A stretch of DNA of 64,000 nt. Source: Centroberyx gerrardi (Eukaryota > Chordata > Actinopteri > Beryciformes > Berycidae). The stretch is from positions 30,158,492 through 30,222,491 of the forward strand of contig NC_135998.1 of NCBI RefSeq assembly GCF_048128805.1, read 5' to 3'. The notes under the pieces are model-generated. The model did not search any database and had not been told where the DNA came from. It saw nothing but the letters and a program-made list of their open reading frames with translations. The position numbers were made by a program, and so were the translations under genes. Each line of letters starts with the position of its first letter. Position 1 is the first letter of the stretch. This document shows, one piece after another, positions 32,901-53,866 of this stretch.

Positions 32901-35900
32901 ATGGAGGTCATGAAGATAAGACTTAGAAGCAGGATAATAAAGAGTAAGCAGGTCGAACCAAAGACAGAGCCGGTAAGAGCCCAGGTGCCCACAGCTGCCC
33001 ACAGCATATCAGCGCAGACAGCCAACCTGGAACCCCCTGTGGAGACTCAGACCCACGCACAGTCTAATCCCCAGATTGAGACCCGGGCTCCCGCCTGGGC
33101 CAATACCCAGGCCCACAATGATGCGCCTCACGCCGAGTCCGAGGACTGGGCCAAGGATTGGCCCACATTGGCCGAAGCCAACGTGAAGCCCCAGGCCCGG
33201 GCTCCGACTCAGGCCCAGACTCAGGATCAAGCCAAGGCCCAAACTCAGACCCAAGACAAGCCCCAGGACAAGGCCCAGGCTCAGGCCAAGGACCAGACTC
33301 AGGCCAAGGCCCAGGCTCAGCCCCAGGCCAAGGCTCAAACTCAGGCTGAAGCCCAGGCTCAACCTCAGGCCAAGGCCCAGGAACAGGCCAAGGCCCACAC
33401 TCAGGCCAAGGACCAGGCTCAGCCCCAGGCTCAGCCCCAGGCCAAGGCCCAAACTCAGACCCAGGACAAGGCCCAGGCTCAGGCCAAGGACCAGGTCAAG
33501 GCCCAACCCAAGGACCAGGCTCAGCCCCAGACTCAGCCCCAGACTCAGGCCAAGAACCAGGCTCAGCCTCAGGCCAAGGCCCAGACTCAAGCCAAGACCA
33601 AGGACCAGGCCATGACTAAGGCCAAGGCTCAGGATCAAGCCAAGGCCCAAACTCAGACCCAAGACAAGCCCCAGGACAAGGCCCAGGCTCAGGCCAAAGA
33701 CCAGGCTCAGGCTCAGCCCCAGGCCAAGGCCCAAACTCAGGCTGAAGCCCAGGCTCAGCCTCAGGCCAAGGCCCAGGAACAGGCCAAGGCCCACACTCAG
33801 GCCAAGGACCAGGCTCAGCCCCAGGCTCAGCCCCAGGCCAAGGCCCAAACTCAGACCCAGGACAAGGCCCAGGCCAAGGACCAGGTCAAGGCCCAACCCA
33901 AGGACCAGGCTCAGCCCCAGACTCAGCCCCAGACTCAGGCCAAGAACCAGGCTCAGCCTCAGGCCAAGGCCCAGACTCAAGCCAAGACCAAGGACCAGGC
34001 CATGACTAAGGCCAAGGCTCAGGATCAAGCCAAGGCCCAAACTCAGACCCAAGACAAGCCCCAGGACAAGGCCCAGGCTCAGGCCAAAGACCAGACTCAG
34101 GCTCAGCCCCAGGCCAAGGCCCAAACTCAGGCTGAAGCCCAGGCTCAGCCTCAGGCCAAGGCCCAGGAACAGGCCAAGGCCCACACTCAGGCCAAGGACC
34201 AGGCTCAGCCCCAGGCTCAGCCCCAGGCCAAGGCCCAAACTCAGACCCAGGACAAGGCCCAGGCCAAGGACCAGGCTCAGCCCCAGACTCAGCCCCAGAC
34301 TCAGGCCAAGAACCAGGCTCAGCCTCAGGCCAAGGCCCAGACTCAAGCCAAGACCAAGGACCAGGCCATGACTAAGGCCAAGGCTCAGGATCAAGCCAAG
34401 GCCCAAACTCAGACCCAAGACAAGCCCCAGGACAAGGCCCAGGCTCAGGCCAAAGACCAGACTCAGGCTCAGCCCCAGGCCAAGGCCCAAACTCAGGCTG
34501 AAGCCCAGGCTCAGCCTCAGGCCAAGGCCCAGGAACAGGCCAAGGCCCACACTCAGGCCAAGGACCAGGCTCAGCCCCAGGCTCAGCCCCAGGCCAAGGC
34601 CCAAACTCAGACCCAGGACAAGGCCCAGGCTCAGGCCAAGGACCAGGTCAAGGCCCAACCCAAGGCCCAGACCAAGGACCAGGCTCAGCCCCAGACTCAG
34701 GCCAAGAACCAGGCTCAGCCTCAGGCCAAGGCCCAGACTCAAGCCAAGACCAAGGACCAGGCCATGACTAAGGCCAAGGCTCAGGATCAAGCCAAGGCCC
34801 AAACTCAGACCCAAGACAAGGCCCAGACTCAGGCCAAAGCTAAGGACCAGGCCCAGACTCAGGCCAAGAACCAGGCCCAGACTCAGTCCAAGAACCAGGC
34901 CCAGACTCAGGCCAAGGCTCAGCCCCAGGCTAAGACTCAGACCCAGGCCAAGGCCCAGACTCAGGCCAAGGCCAAGAACCAGGCCCAGATTCAGGCCTGG
35001 GCCCATACTCAGGTCCGGCCCAGGCCTCAGGCCCAGAATTGGGACTGGACTCAAGCCTGTGGAAAGGACCGGACTCAGACTCAGGCCCGGGGCAAGGCTC
35101 GTACCCAGACTCAGGCCAAAGCCCAGGCTCAGCCCCAGGTTCAGCCCCAGGCCAAGGCCCAGATTGATGCACCCCTGGCCCAGTCCGAGGACTGGGCCAA
35201 GGATTGGCCCACATTGGCCGAATCCAATGTGATGACCCAGGCCCGGGCCCAGACCCGGACCCGGGCCAAGGCCCAAACTCAGGCTGAAGCCCAGGCTCAG
35301 CCTCAGGCCAAGGCCCAGACCCAGGCTCAGCCCCAGGCCAAGGCCCAAACTCAGGCTGAAGCCCAGGCTCAGCCTCAGGCCAAGGCCCAGGACCAGGCCA
35401 AGGCCCACACTCAGGCCAAGGCCCAAACTCAAGCTGAAGCCCAGGCTCAGCCTCAGGCCAAGGCCCAGGACCAGGCCAAGGCCCACACTCAGGCCAAGGA
35501 CCAGGCTCAGCCCCAGGCCAAGGCCCAAACTCAGACCCAGGTCAAGGCCCAACCCAAGGCCCAGACCAAGGACCAGGCTCAGACTCAAGCCAAGAACCAG
35601 GCCCAGACTCAGGCCAAGTCTCCACCACAGGCTAAGACTCAGACCCAGGCCAAGGCCCAGACTCAGGCTAAGGCTAAGGACCAGGCCCAGACTCAGGCCA
35701 AGAACCAGGCCCAGACTCAGTCCAAGAACCAGGCCCAGACTCAGGCCAAGGCTCAGCCCCAGGCTAAGACTCAGACCCAGGCCAAGGCCCAGACCCAGGC
35801 CAAGGCCAAGAACCAGGCCCAGATTCAGGCCTGGGCCCATACTCAGGTCCGGCCCAGGCCTCAGGCCCAGAATTGGGACTGGACTCAGACTCAGGCCCGG

Positions 35901-37253
35901 GGCAAGGCTCGTACCCAGACTCAGGCCAAAGCCCAGGCTCAGCCCCAGGCTCAGCCCCAGGCCAAGGCCCAGATTGATGCACCCCTGACCCAGTCCGAGG
36001 ACTGGGCCAAGGATTGGCCCACATTGGCCGAATCCAATGTGATGACCCAGGCCCGGGCCCAGACCTGGACCTGGGCCCAGACCCAGACCCGGGCCCAGGC
36101 TCAGGATCAGACCAAGGCCCAGGTGCAGCCCCAGGCCAAGGCCCAGACTCAGACCCAGGACAAGGCCCAGGCTCAGGCCAAGGCCCAACCCAAGGCCCAG
36201 ACCAAGGACCAGGCTCAGCCCCAGACTCAGGCCAAGGACCAGGCTCAGCCCCAGACTCAGGCCAAGAACCAGGCTCAGCCTCAGGCCAAGGCCCAGACTC
36301 AAGCCAAGACCAAGGACCAGGCCATGACTAAGGCCAAGGCTCAGCCACAGGCTAAGACTCAGACCCAGGCCAAGGCCCAGACTCAGGCCAAGGCTCAGGC
36401 CCAGGCCCAGACTCAGGCCAAGAACCAGGCCCAGACTCAGGCCAGGAACCAGGCCCAGACCCGGGCCCAGGCTCAGGATCAGACCAAGGCCCAGGTTCAG
36501 CCCCAGGCCAAGGCCCAGACTCAGACCCAGGACAAGGCCCAGCCTAAGGCCAAGGACCAGGCTCAGCCCCAGGCCAAGGCCCAGACTCAGGCCCAGACAC
36601 AGGCCAAGGCCCAGGCAAAGGTGGAAAAGGAAGCTCTTCACCTGGAAATTGAGGAGTTAAAACAAATGCTCCACCAAGTGGAGAAGTGCATTAACATCCA
36701 GGCTGCACAGAAAGATGAGGCAATCATCCTTGGACTGCAGCTTCAACTTGTGGAGTTGAACAAAAGCGAGAAGGAGGCTCTCTTCACAACAGAGGAGTTG
36801 AAGGAGGCTCTCCAAAAGGAGAAAGAGGAGGCCCAGAAGGTGCTGGAGAAGCACCTGGCCTCCCAGCTGGCTCCAAAGGAGCGAAGTGATGAAAAGAACA
36901 AGATCACAGAGACCCTGAAGCATGCTGAGCAGCAGCTGGAGAGCCACCTCCTCCAGTGGCAGGAGGAGCGGACCTGTCTTGTCAGGGATAAAAACAAGAG
37001 CCAGCAGGCCCTGGAGGAGAAGGAGCTGGAGTGGAACAAGATGAAGACCAGCATGGAGGACAAGCTTGCCAATCTGGAGCGTGAGATCTGCAGGGAGAGA
37101 ACGGGGGAAAAGTCCAAGAAAAGCAGCTGGCTAAGAAGAATCATTGGTGCCCTGACCCCAACCTGCAAGAAGAGGAAGAAGGAGAAGAACATGGAGTCCA
37201 CTTCCAACAAGGACTCCAACAAATTCCTCCAGTTCTTCAAGCGAAGGGCCTGA
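32901..37253 (+). CDS. Unrecognised intronless gene: ~1,450-aa protein with an alternating [A/T/P/D/N]-[Q/K] tract and C-terminal coiled coil
   Basis: The frame is open from 32787, but I choose the ATG at 32901: Kozak GCCACG-ATG-G, and core-promoter motifs lie between the two ATGs. Residues 1-100 are non-repetitive (start MEVMKIRLRSRIIKSKQ, basic). Residues about 102-1240 alternate almost perfectly: every second residue is Q or K, the others mostly A, T, P, D or N. Three modules containing EDWAKDWPTLAE interrupt it, as do two NWDWTQ-containing blocks. Residues about 1241-1400 are unique sequence with heptad-like leucines (IEELKQMLHQVEK, LHLEIEE), predicted coiled coil. The tail is basic (KKRKKEK near 1421, ending FFKRRA). 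No signal peptide or membrane segment is seen. I know no family with this architecture. It could be a fast-evolving structural or scaffold protein. A non-coding satellite with a fortuitous frame is the main alternative, but the unique C-terminus argues against it. Confidence 0.7.
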   Translation: MEVMKIRLRSRIIKSKQVEPKTEPVRAQVPTAAHSISAQTANLEPPVETQTHAQSNPQIETRAPAWANTQAHNDAPHAESEDWAKDWPTLAEANVKPQARAPTQAQTQDQAKAQTQTQDKPQDKAQAQAKDQTQAKAQAQPQAKAQTQAEAQAQPQAKAQEQAKAHTQAKDQAQPQAQPQAKAQTQTQDKAQAQAKDQVKAQPKDQAQPQTQPQTQAKNQAQPQAKAQTQAKTKDQAMTKAKAQDQAKAQTQTQDKPQDKAQAQAKDQAQAQPQAKAQTQAEAQAQPQAKAQEQAKAHTQAKDQAQPQAQPQAKAQTQTQDKAQAKDQVKAQPKDQAQPQTQPQTQAKNQAQPQAKAQTQAKTKDQAMTKAKAQDQAKAQTQTQDKPQDKAQAQAKDQTQAQPQAKAQTQAEAQAQPQAKAQEQAKAHTQAKDQAQPQAQPQAKAQTQTQDKAQAKDQAQPQTQPQTQAKNQAQPQAKAQTQAKTKDQAMTKAKAQDQAKAQTQTQDKPQDKAQAQAKDQTQAQPQAKAQTQAEAQAQPQAKAQEQAKAHTQAKDQAQPQAQPQAKAQTQTQDKAQAQAKDQVKAQPKAQTKDQAQPQTQAKNQAQPQAKAQTQAKTKDQAMTKAKAQDQAKAQTQTQDKAQTQAKAKDQAQTQAKNQAQTQSKNQAQTQAKAQPQAKTQTQAKAQTQAKAKNQAQIQAWAHTQVRPRPQAQNWDWTQACGKDRTQTQARGKARTQTQAKAQAQPQVQPQAKAQIDAPLAQSEDWAKDWPTLAESNVMTQARAQTRTRAKAQTQAEAQAQPQAKAQTQAQPQAKAQTQAEAQAQPQAKAQDQAKAHTQAKAQTQAEAQAQPQAKAQDQAKAHTQAKDQAQPQAKAQTQTQVKAQPKAQTKDQAQTQAKNQAQTQAKSPPQAKTQTQAKAQTQAKAKDQAQTQAKNQAQTQSKNQAQTQAKAQPQAKTQTQAKAQTQAKAKNQAQIQAWAHTQVRPRPQAQNWDWTQTQARGKARTQTQAKAQAQPQAQPQAKAQIDAPLTQSEDWAKDWPTLAESNVMTQARAQTWTWAQTQTRAQAQDQTKAQVQPQAKAQTQTQDKAQAQAKAQPKAQTKDQAQPQTQAKDQAQPQTQAKNQAQPQAKAQTQAKTKDQAMTKAKAQPQAKTQTQAKAQTQAKAQAQAQTQAKNQAQTQARNQAQTRAQAQDQTKAQVQPQAKAQTQTQDKAQPKAKDQAQPQAKAQTQAQTQAKAQAKVEKEALHLEIEELKQMLHQVEKCINIQAAQKDEAIILGLQLQLVELNKSEKEALFTTEELKEALQKEKEEAQKVLEKHLASQLAPKERSDEKNKITETLKHAEQQLESHLLQWQEERTCLVRDKNKSQQALEEKELEWNKMKTSMEDKLANLEREICRERTGEKSKKSSWLRRIIGALTPTCKKRKKEKNMESTSNKDSNKFLQFFKRRA
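33205..36620 (+). repeat. In-frame hexanucleotide (CAGGCC-type) coding array with higher-order repeats
   Basis: The base unit is 6 bp (variants of CAG-GCC, AAG-GCC, CAG-ACT, CAG-GCT, CAG-CCC). Higher-order copies can be anchored on 'gatcaagccaaggcccaaac' at 33225, 33633, 34023, 34389 and 34785, giving spacings of 408, 390, 366 and 396 bp, all multiples of 6. A further segment of 810 bp repeats from the module at 35166 to that at 35976. The opposite strand is also open for long stretches (Leu-Gly repeats) because the reverse of CAG-GCC has no stops. Confidence 0.9.
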
Positions 37254-38341
37254 GCACACTGACACCTGTGCTCACCCCTGACACCCCCCACTCACCATCA
37301 AATTCCCACAAACCCCTTTCCCTACCTATTTTTCCCTCAATATAATTTGATCTAAAATCATGCGCTGGCTGTATAGTTGTATTTCTATAGAGAATTGTAA
37401 GTTCCACTGAGTCAACAGTGTATGCATAACTAAACTATCAATTGTTTGTGTGGTTTTGATATTTAAATGCTGTTTAAAAAAATGAAGCAAGTATAGAAAA
37501 GGAAGATATGGAGAGATATTGCAGTGTGGGATGTGATTCATCAATCCTAATTGTAATCAAATGGTAGTATGTTTGAAACTGTCTCTGCCTTTACAGTCAT
37601 CTATTGGCACTACTACAGAAGGAAATGGAGATCAACCTGTATGTGCTCTAAAGTACACACACACACACACACACATGCACACACACACACACATACATCA
37701 TTTCAGAGTAGCCTGATTTTTCTATTTTTGTCCCTGTCTTTTCAAATATGGAAGACCTAAAATGACTTATCCGTTTATTGGATTATTATTATTCATTAAA
37801 TGTAATGTCTTGGTGTGTGTTGTTGCCTAATGGAATCCTCTTCTGTAGAAATGGATGTACAGAAGAGGATTCCATTGGATTTCTGAACGAATTATTTAAA
37901 ATTAGTTAAGTTGAGAAATTTCTGTAATTTACAGCCATGCAGGGACTATTTGAATTATTTTCTAAAATGCTGCAGTGAAAATATTGGAGGATTGTTACTG
38001 TGTGAGACTTGGTGACATTTTTTTATTTTTTTACATATAATGTTTTTATTGCGTTCATATGGTTAATGGTATCAGATTGTGATTTTCAAGCAAGCAAAAC
38101 AGCAAGAAAGCGTTTTTTCTGCCTTTTTAAAAACAGTTTTCACTCGCTAATTATTGCAGTGTTTCTCAACCAGAATAAAATAGAAAGCCATTAATAACCC
38201 GGTGTTAACATGAGCGGGCCCGCGTATCTCAATATGCCCAAACTATGACAATAAAGTTATTTTGACTGGGTGGGTGAATAGCCTACCTGTAAAATAACAC
38301 GTACTACCCCTTTAAATCTGTCTGACATCGTGCACACTGAA
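37254..38341 (+). other. 3' flank / probable 3' UTR of the alternating-repeat gene
   Basis: AATAAA signals lie at 38174-38179 and 38250-38255; either would give a 3' UTR near 1 kb. The stretch also holds (CA)n at about 37659-37694 and a perfect hairpin at 37829-37876. No other gene is seen. Confidence 0.4.
37829..37876. repeat. Perfect 19 bp stem hairpin, 10 nt loop
   Basis: AATGGAATCCTCTTCTGTA (37829-37847) is exactly inverse to 37858-37876. The stem core 'acagaagaggatt' resembles the terminal repeat ACGGAAGAGGATT of the MITEs at 7579 and 8537, so this is probably a minimal derivative of that family. It is too short for a typical microRNA precursor. Confidence 0.6.
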
Positions 38342-38424
38342 GTCAGGATGGCCGAGCGGTCTAAGGCGCTGCGTTCAGGTCGCAGTCTCCTCTGGAGGCG
38401 TGGGTTCGAATCCCACTTCTGACA
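38342..38424 (+). tRNA. tRNA-Leu (anticodon CAG)
   Basis: An 83 nt type II tRNA without intron. The acceptor stem GTCAGGA pairs with TTCTGAC, with one G-T pair, and the discriminator is A. The A-box lies in 'tggccgagcggtctaaggcg'. The anticodon stem CTGCG/CGCAG holds the loop TTCAGGT with CAG at 38376-38378. A long variable arm follows (tctcctctggaggcg), then the B-box GGTTCGAATCC at 38403-38413. CCA is not encoded, as expected in eukaryotes. All stems pair, so it looks functional. It lies alone between two protein genes on the same strand. Confidence 0.97.
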
Positions 38425-38431
38425 GCAAAAG

Positions 38432-38436
38432 TTTTT
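38432..38436 (+). terminator. Pol III terminator of tRNA-Leu
   Basis: TTTTT begins eight bases after the tRNA's last base, a standard RNA polymerase III stop. Confidence 0.85.
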
Positions 38437-50095
<11,659 letters not shown>

Positions 50096-50340
50096 TCACA
50101 TGACCTCAAAACAGTTCTCTCCTAAATTCACATTCAAGATTTGTGGGCATATGGACTAGCTGCTCCCAGTGCAACAGTGCAATCATTCCACAGTAAACGG
50201 CACTACAGTTTTGCATATGGACAATATGTGCAGTGGTATAAGTTTGCCCTCTCTACGCAGATTTGTATGGATGCAAGAGAAGCCTATTTGAAATGTTATT
50301 GATATTGTGTAGATCAATAAAAGACATCGGGGGTTTAGAC
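50096..50340 (+). other. ndor1: ndor1 3' UTR (inferred)
   Basis: A short stretch between the stop at 50095 and the first AATAAA at 50316-50321. The downstream 'ggggtttag' is a weak GU-rich element. No other features. Confidence 0.6.
50316..50321 (+). terminator. ndor1: Candidate ndor1 polyadenylation signal
   Basis: AATAAA in 'gatcaataaaagacatcggg', 221 bases after the stop codon and the first canonical signal on this strand. Confidence 0.65.
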
Positions 50341-50928
50341 ATGGAGAAAAATATACAGGAAAGTAAAGATGTCTGCATTGCCTAACTGATCTTCAAATGT
50401 CTTTTAATTCCACAGTACCTACTCCTTTAATTTACAGTTAGCCAGGTGGGCAAACCTAATTACATAACCTACATATCCGTTCTACAAAGTGGGTTTGTGG
50501 GCTTTGATTTTTAAAGTGCTGGAAAATGCTTGAGTTTACTTTGAGAGTTTACTTTGACCTGACAAAAACTTTCTGTCACATGTTTTTATAATGCCTGAAT
50601 GATCTATGCACGAGTAGATTCATCAGGTAGTGTTCCCAAATGTTTTTTTAAGGGTATTATGAGATGCCAAAAAATAAACTATTCATCATCCACTTATTGA
50701 GCATAATAGGCATATGCAGTATGTATGTACCAATGGGTTGGAAATGCCAGACTATCCAGAGAATAAATGAAAATGTAAAATTGTACTGCATAACCATGAT
50801 ATGCAAAGTATTATCTATAAATACTTGTAACTGGTTAATCAATAACTTGTCTTAAATTTTTCCTCAATCTTGGGTATATTGGAAACTTGAATGTTCCACA
50901 TTTAATGGACCAATGAAGTTGCAACGTA
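50341..50928. other. Unannotated spacer
   Basis: AT-rich. Two overlapping opposite-strand ORFs near 50657-50855 have no recognisable content. Nothing else is seen. Confidence 0.4.
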
Positions 50929-51625
50929 CACTACATGGCCAGAAGAATGTGGACACCTGCTCATCGAACATCTCATTCCAAAATCATGGGCATTAATATG
51001 GAGTTGTTCCCCCCTTTGCTGCTATAACTGCCTCCACTCTTCTGGGAAGGCTTTCCACTATGGAACATTGCTGCGGGGATTTGCTTCTATTCAGCCACAA
51101 GAGCATTAGTGAGGTCGGGCATTGATGTTGGGCGATTCAGTCTGGCTCCAACTCATCCCAAAGGTGTTGGATGGGGTTGAGTTCAAGGCTCTGTGCAGGC
51201 CGGTCAAGTTCTTCCACACCGATCTCAACAAACCATTTCTGTATGGACCTCGCTTTGTCATGCTGAAACAGGAAAGGGCCTTCCCCAAACTGTTGCCATA
51301 AAGTTGGAAGCAGACAATCCTCTAGAACGTCATTGTATGCTGTAGCGTTAAGATTTCCCTTCACTGGAACTAAGGGGCCTGAACCTAGAAAAACAGCTCC
51401 ACACCATTATTCCTCCTCTATCAAACTTTACAGTTGGCACTATGCATTTGGGCAGGTAGCGTTCTCCTGGCATCCGCCAAACCCAGATTTGTCCGTCAGA
51501 CTGCCAGATGGTAAAGCGTGATTCGTCACTCCAGAGAACCACTACAGCAACACTTGGCGTTGCGTATGGTGCGGCTGCTCGGCCATAGAAAACCATTTCA
51601 TGAAGCTCCTGACAAACAGTTCTTG
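50929..51625 (-). mobile_element. Tc1-like (Tc1/mariner) transposon remnant
   Basis: The left end CACTACATGGCCAGAAG follows a TA at 50927-50928, the Tc1 target. The minus strand encodes broken transposase pieces: 'FVEIGVEELDRPAQSLELNP', 'IQHLWDELE' and, further upstream in the gene, '[20 protein letters not shown]'. The HTH-coding part and the other inverted repeat are missing. The DDE-type C-terminal half is interrupted by frameshifts. The copy is dead, cut near 51625. Confidence 0.9.
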
Positions 51626-51661
51626 TTTTGTTTGTTTGTTTGTATACAAACAAACAAAACA
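51626..51661. repeat. TTTG/CAAA palindrome at the Tc1/LINE junction
   Basis: 'tttgtttgtatacaaacaaa' is a perfect palindrome centred on GTATAC. The arms extend further with a 4-base slip. It lies exactly where the Tc1 remnant ends and the LINE remnant starts. Confidence 0.6.
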
Positions 51662-51662
51662 A

Positions 51663-51972
51663 GTACAGTATATTGCTTGTTTATACATTGCTGGTATATT
51701 GCTTGTATATTGTGTTTCTGTATATGTCCAAGCAGAAGCATATATAAATTGAACAAAAGAGGACCAAGGATTGAACCCTGTGGAACCCCACATGTCCCAG
51801 TGACTTTATCAGATACAAAATTTTCAATAGAGACAAAGAAATTGCTGTCTAGCAGGTAGGTCCTGAACCACTTTAGAACAGGACTTGACAGTCCTACCCA
51901 ATTTTTTAATCTGTCTAGTAAGATCTCATGATCCACAGTGTCCAATGCAGCATGGTCATTTATTGTTAACAA
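51663..51972 (-). mobile_element. L2/Rex1-like LINE reverse-transcriptase fragment
   Basis: The minus strand encodes 'DTVDHEILLDRLKNWVGL', 'VLKWFRTYLLDSNFFVSI' and 'CGVPQGSILGPLLFNLYML'. These are consecutive blocks of a non-LTR reverse transcriptase up to just before the catalytic YADD motif, which is missing. It is cut at both ends. Confidence 0.88.
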
Positions 51973-51974
51973 TA

Positions 51975-52310
51975 TGCCATAAAAGATGTAATCACATATG
52001 TGTATCTAAAAATGTCATTTATATGATTACCTGCCCCTGTGGGATGGCCTATAGAGGCAAAACCTCCCGAGCTCTTGAACACAAAAACAGTATTGACAGA
52101 AATGACCGTACCTATCCAGTGGCAGTCCATTTTAATGATTTAAAACATGACTTGAAGACATTTCACTTTAGTGGCAGACTTCCAGAGAGGGGAGGTAACA
52201 CAGAGAGCCTGTTAAAAAAAAAATGTGAAGCCTATTGAATTTTTACACTTAAAATGATCCAACCAAGGGGTATGAATGATGAATTTCTCCTCATTTTAAT
52301 GCTGTAGACT
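51975..52310 (+). mobile_element. Penelope-like element fragment: C-terminal GIY-YIG endonuclease remnant
   Basis: The plus strand encodes 'VIYMITCPCGMAYRGKTSRA', then 'DRTYPVAVHF', 'FHFSGRLPERGGNTESLLKK', 'KCEAY', a TGA in place of a conserved Trp codon, and 'IFTLKMIQPRGMNDEF'. This order (VIY...C-P-C-G...Y-x-G-K-T-R, then RGG, then E-A-W-I) is typical of the GIY-YIG domain ending Penelope-like retroelements. The reverse transcriptase part is absent. The premature stop and truncation mark it as dead. Confidence 0.75.
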
Positions 52311-53866
52311 TTTTATATTGATATCCCCTCAGCTATGGCAGCAGGCACTAGCGTTTCTTTGGGCTCAAGCAGATAAATTCCCTGTACTGTGAGTGTGACC
52401 GCTGTCATGGTGGTCATAACAACTCTCACCCAAAGCATAAGTTGAATTTGAATGGGTGCCAGGCACCCACAGGCAACAATGTAGAGAATCCCTTGGAATG
52501 TAGTAATAGTAGTAAAAATTGCTCATAAATTGAATAAGAATATTATTATTAGAATCATTGACAATTTTCTGTTGCTAATTCACTTTTATAGCCTTTATCA
52601 ACACAGTTATTGACAAATTTGCAAAGATGAAATCTAGAATGAGTTTGAAGGGTTGGTACAATACGGCACATTTGGAAAAAATGTTGATGTTGCGGTGATA
52701 TTGAGGCACTTGCATGATGTAATGTGAACTGGTAAATAAATACACCAAATTCCAAATGCCTGTGTGACTTCAACAGCCATGTTGTTTCTTTGTTTAGCAA
52801 CATAGTGTCCATTTCTATTTTCCAGCAACTTAGAAAAATATGTTTCTATACAAGATAATCAAACAATCATTATTCAAATTTCTGGATTACGTCACTCAGT
52901 CTATACAATATAAGTAGCTTTGATATTCAGTAATTTCCACTTTCATCCACAAGTTGCACTGTTCTATCAATAACAGTCAATGCTCTACATTTTTTGCCCT
53001 CAAGAATTTCAGATGAAACTGCACTAGGCTGCTGAAAGTGAAGAGAGACCAAAAGTAATGTTGTGAAAATTGGCTGTAACAGTAGCTTCTCATTGCAGTT
53101 TAGCATCTCTGACAATTTTGGCAGTTTTTTATCTGAAGGAGCTATAGACATTTATTATACACAGATTGGATGAGAGGAGGCAACTATATTTTATGATTTT
53201 ATGGACTTTAAGTGCTCACTGCTGAATATTGTCAGCTCTTGAAGAGAGGGAAGCCCCCCATACAAATGAAATTACACTTTCTGTAAAGCTATATTTCATA
53301 TGACATTTAATAGCCCATTTTGTGGAAGCAATGAGAAAGTCATGTATTTCACATTTCAAAATAAATTAACCAACTTCTATTATACATACAAGTTGCATAA
53401 TAAATCATTACAACTAGGCATATGGTGTTGCATTTTAGCAACTGTTACAATTCATTTATTTAGAATGTGCTTTGGTGTGAAACAGCTGAGATTTTTGGCT
53501 CAGCATGTTTCAGAGGCCTAGACTCCATCCTAAAAACTTAAAACAGTTATTTCTGAAACATTTTCCATGATCCATCCACACACACACACACACACACGCA
53601 AACGCTGTACTCTCCAGCTCAGTCCAGGGAGGCCTGTTAGCAGTGTTCCCTGCTGATATGTTAGAAACAACTTTTGGCAAGTGGAAACCTCCTCTTCAGC
53701 CCAGTTCCAGTCACCCAGGCCCAAATGCTCAGGTATTTTCCAAGATTTAAGAAATCTGGACATGGACAAAGTCTCCATTCAAGAGAGCAAAGCTGAGTAA
53801 TTGCTCAACCTTAGTTATACAGACTTTCCTTTATGTTATAGGCTAAAAGAGGACCAAGAACCTGGG
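52311..53866. other. Unannotated spacer
   Basis: Short ORFs without recognisable content. The first 60-100 bases may be the Penelope-like 3' UTR. A (CA)n run lies near 53577-53597. Nothing else. Confidence 0.4.

Noticed and set aside
33158-36331. Plus-strand Gly-Pro-rich and minus-strand Trp/Pro-Gly-rich ORFs in other frames of the array
   Set aside because: Frame shadows of the same hexanucleotide repeat.
33009-36641. 1,210-codon minus-strand ORF rich in Leu-Gly
   Set aside because: It is the reverse reading of the CAG-GCC type array, whose complement (GGC-CTG) has no stop codons. It has no start context and no unique sequence.
37829-37876. Hairpin considered as a microRNA precursor
   Set aside because: A stem of 19 bp with a 10-base loop is too short for a normal precursor, and its ends resemble a local MITE family.
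51518-51859. Plus-strand ORF of 113 codons
   Set aside because: It spans the junction of the Tc1 and LINE remnants, which are coded on the minus strand.
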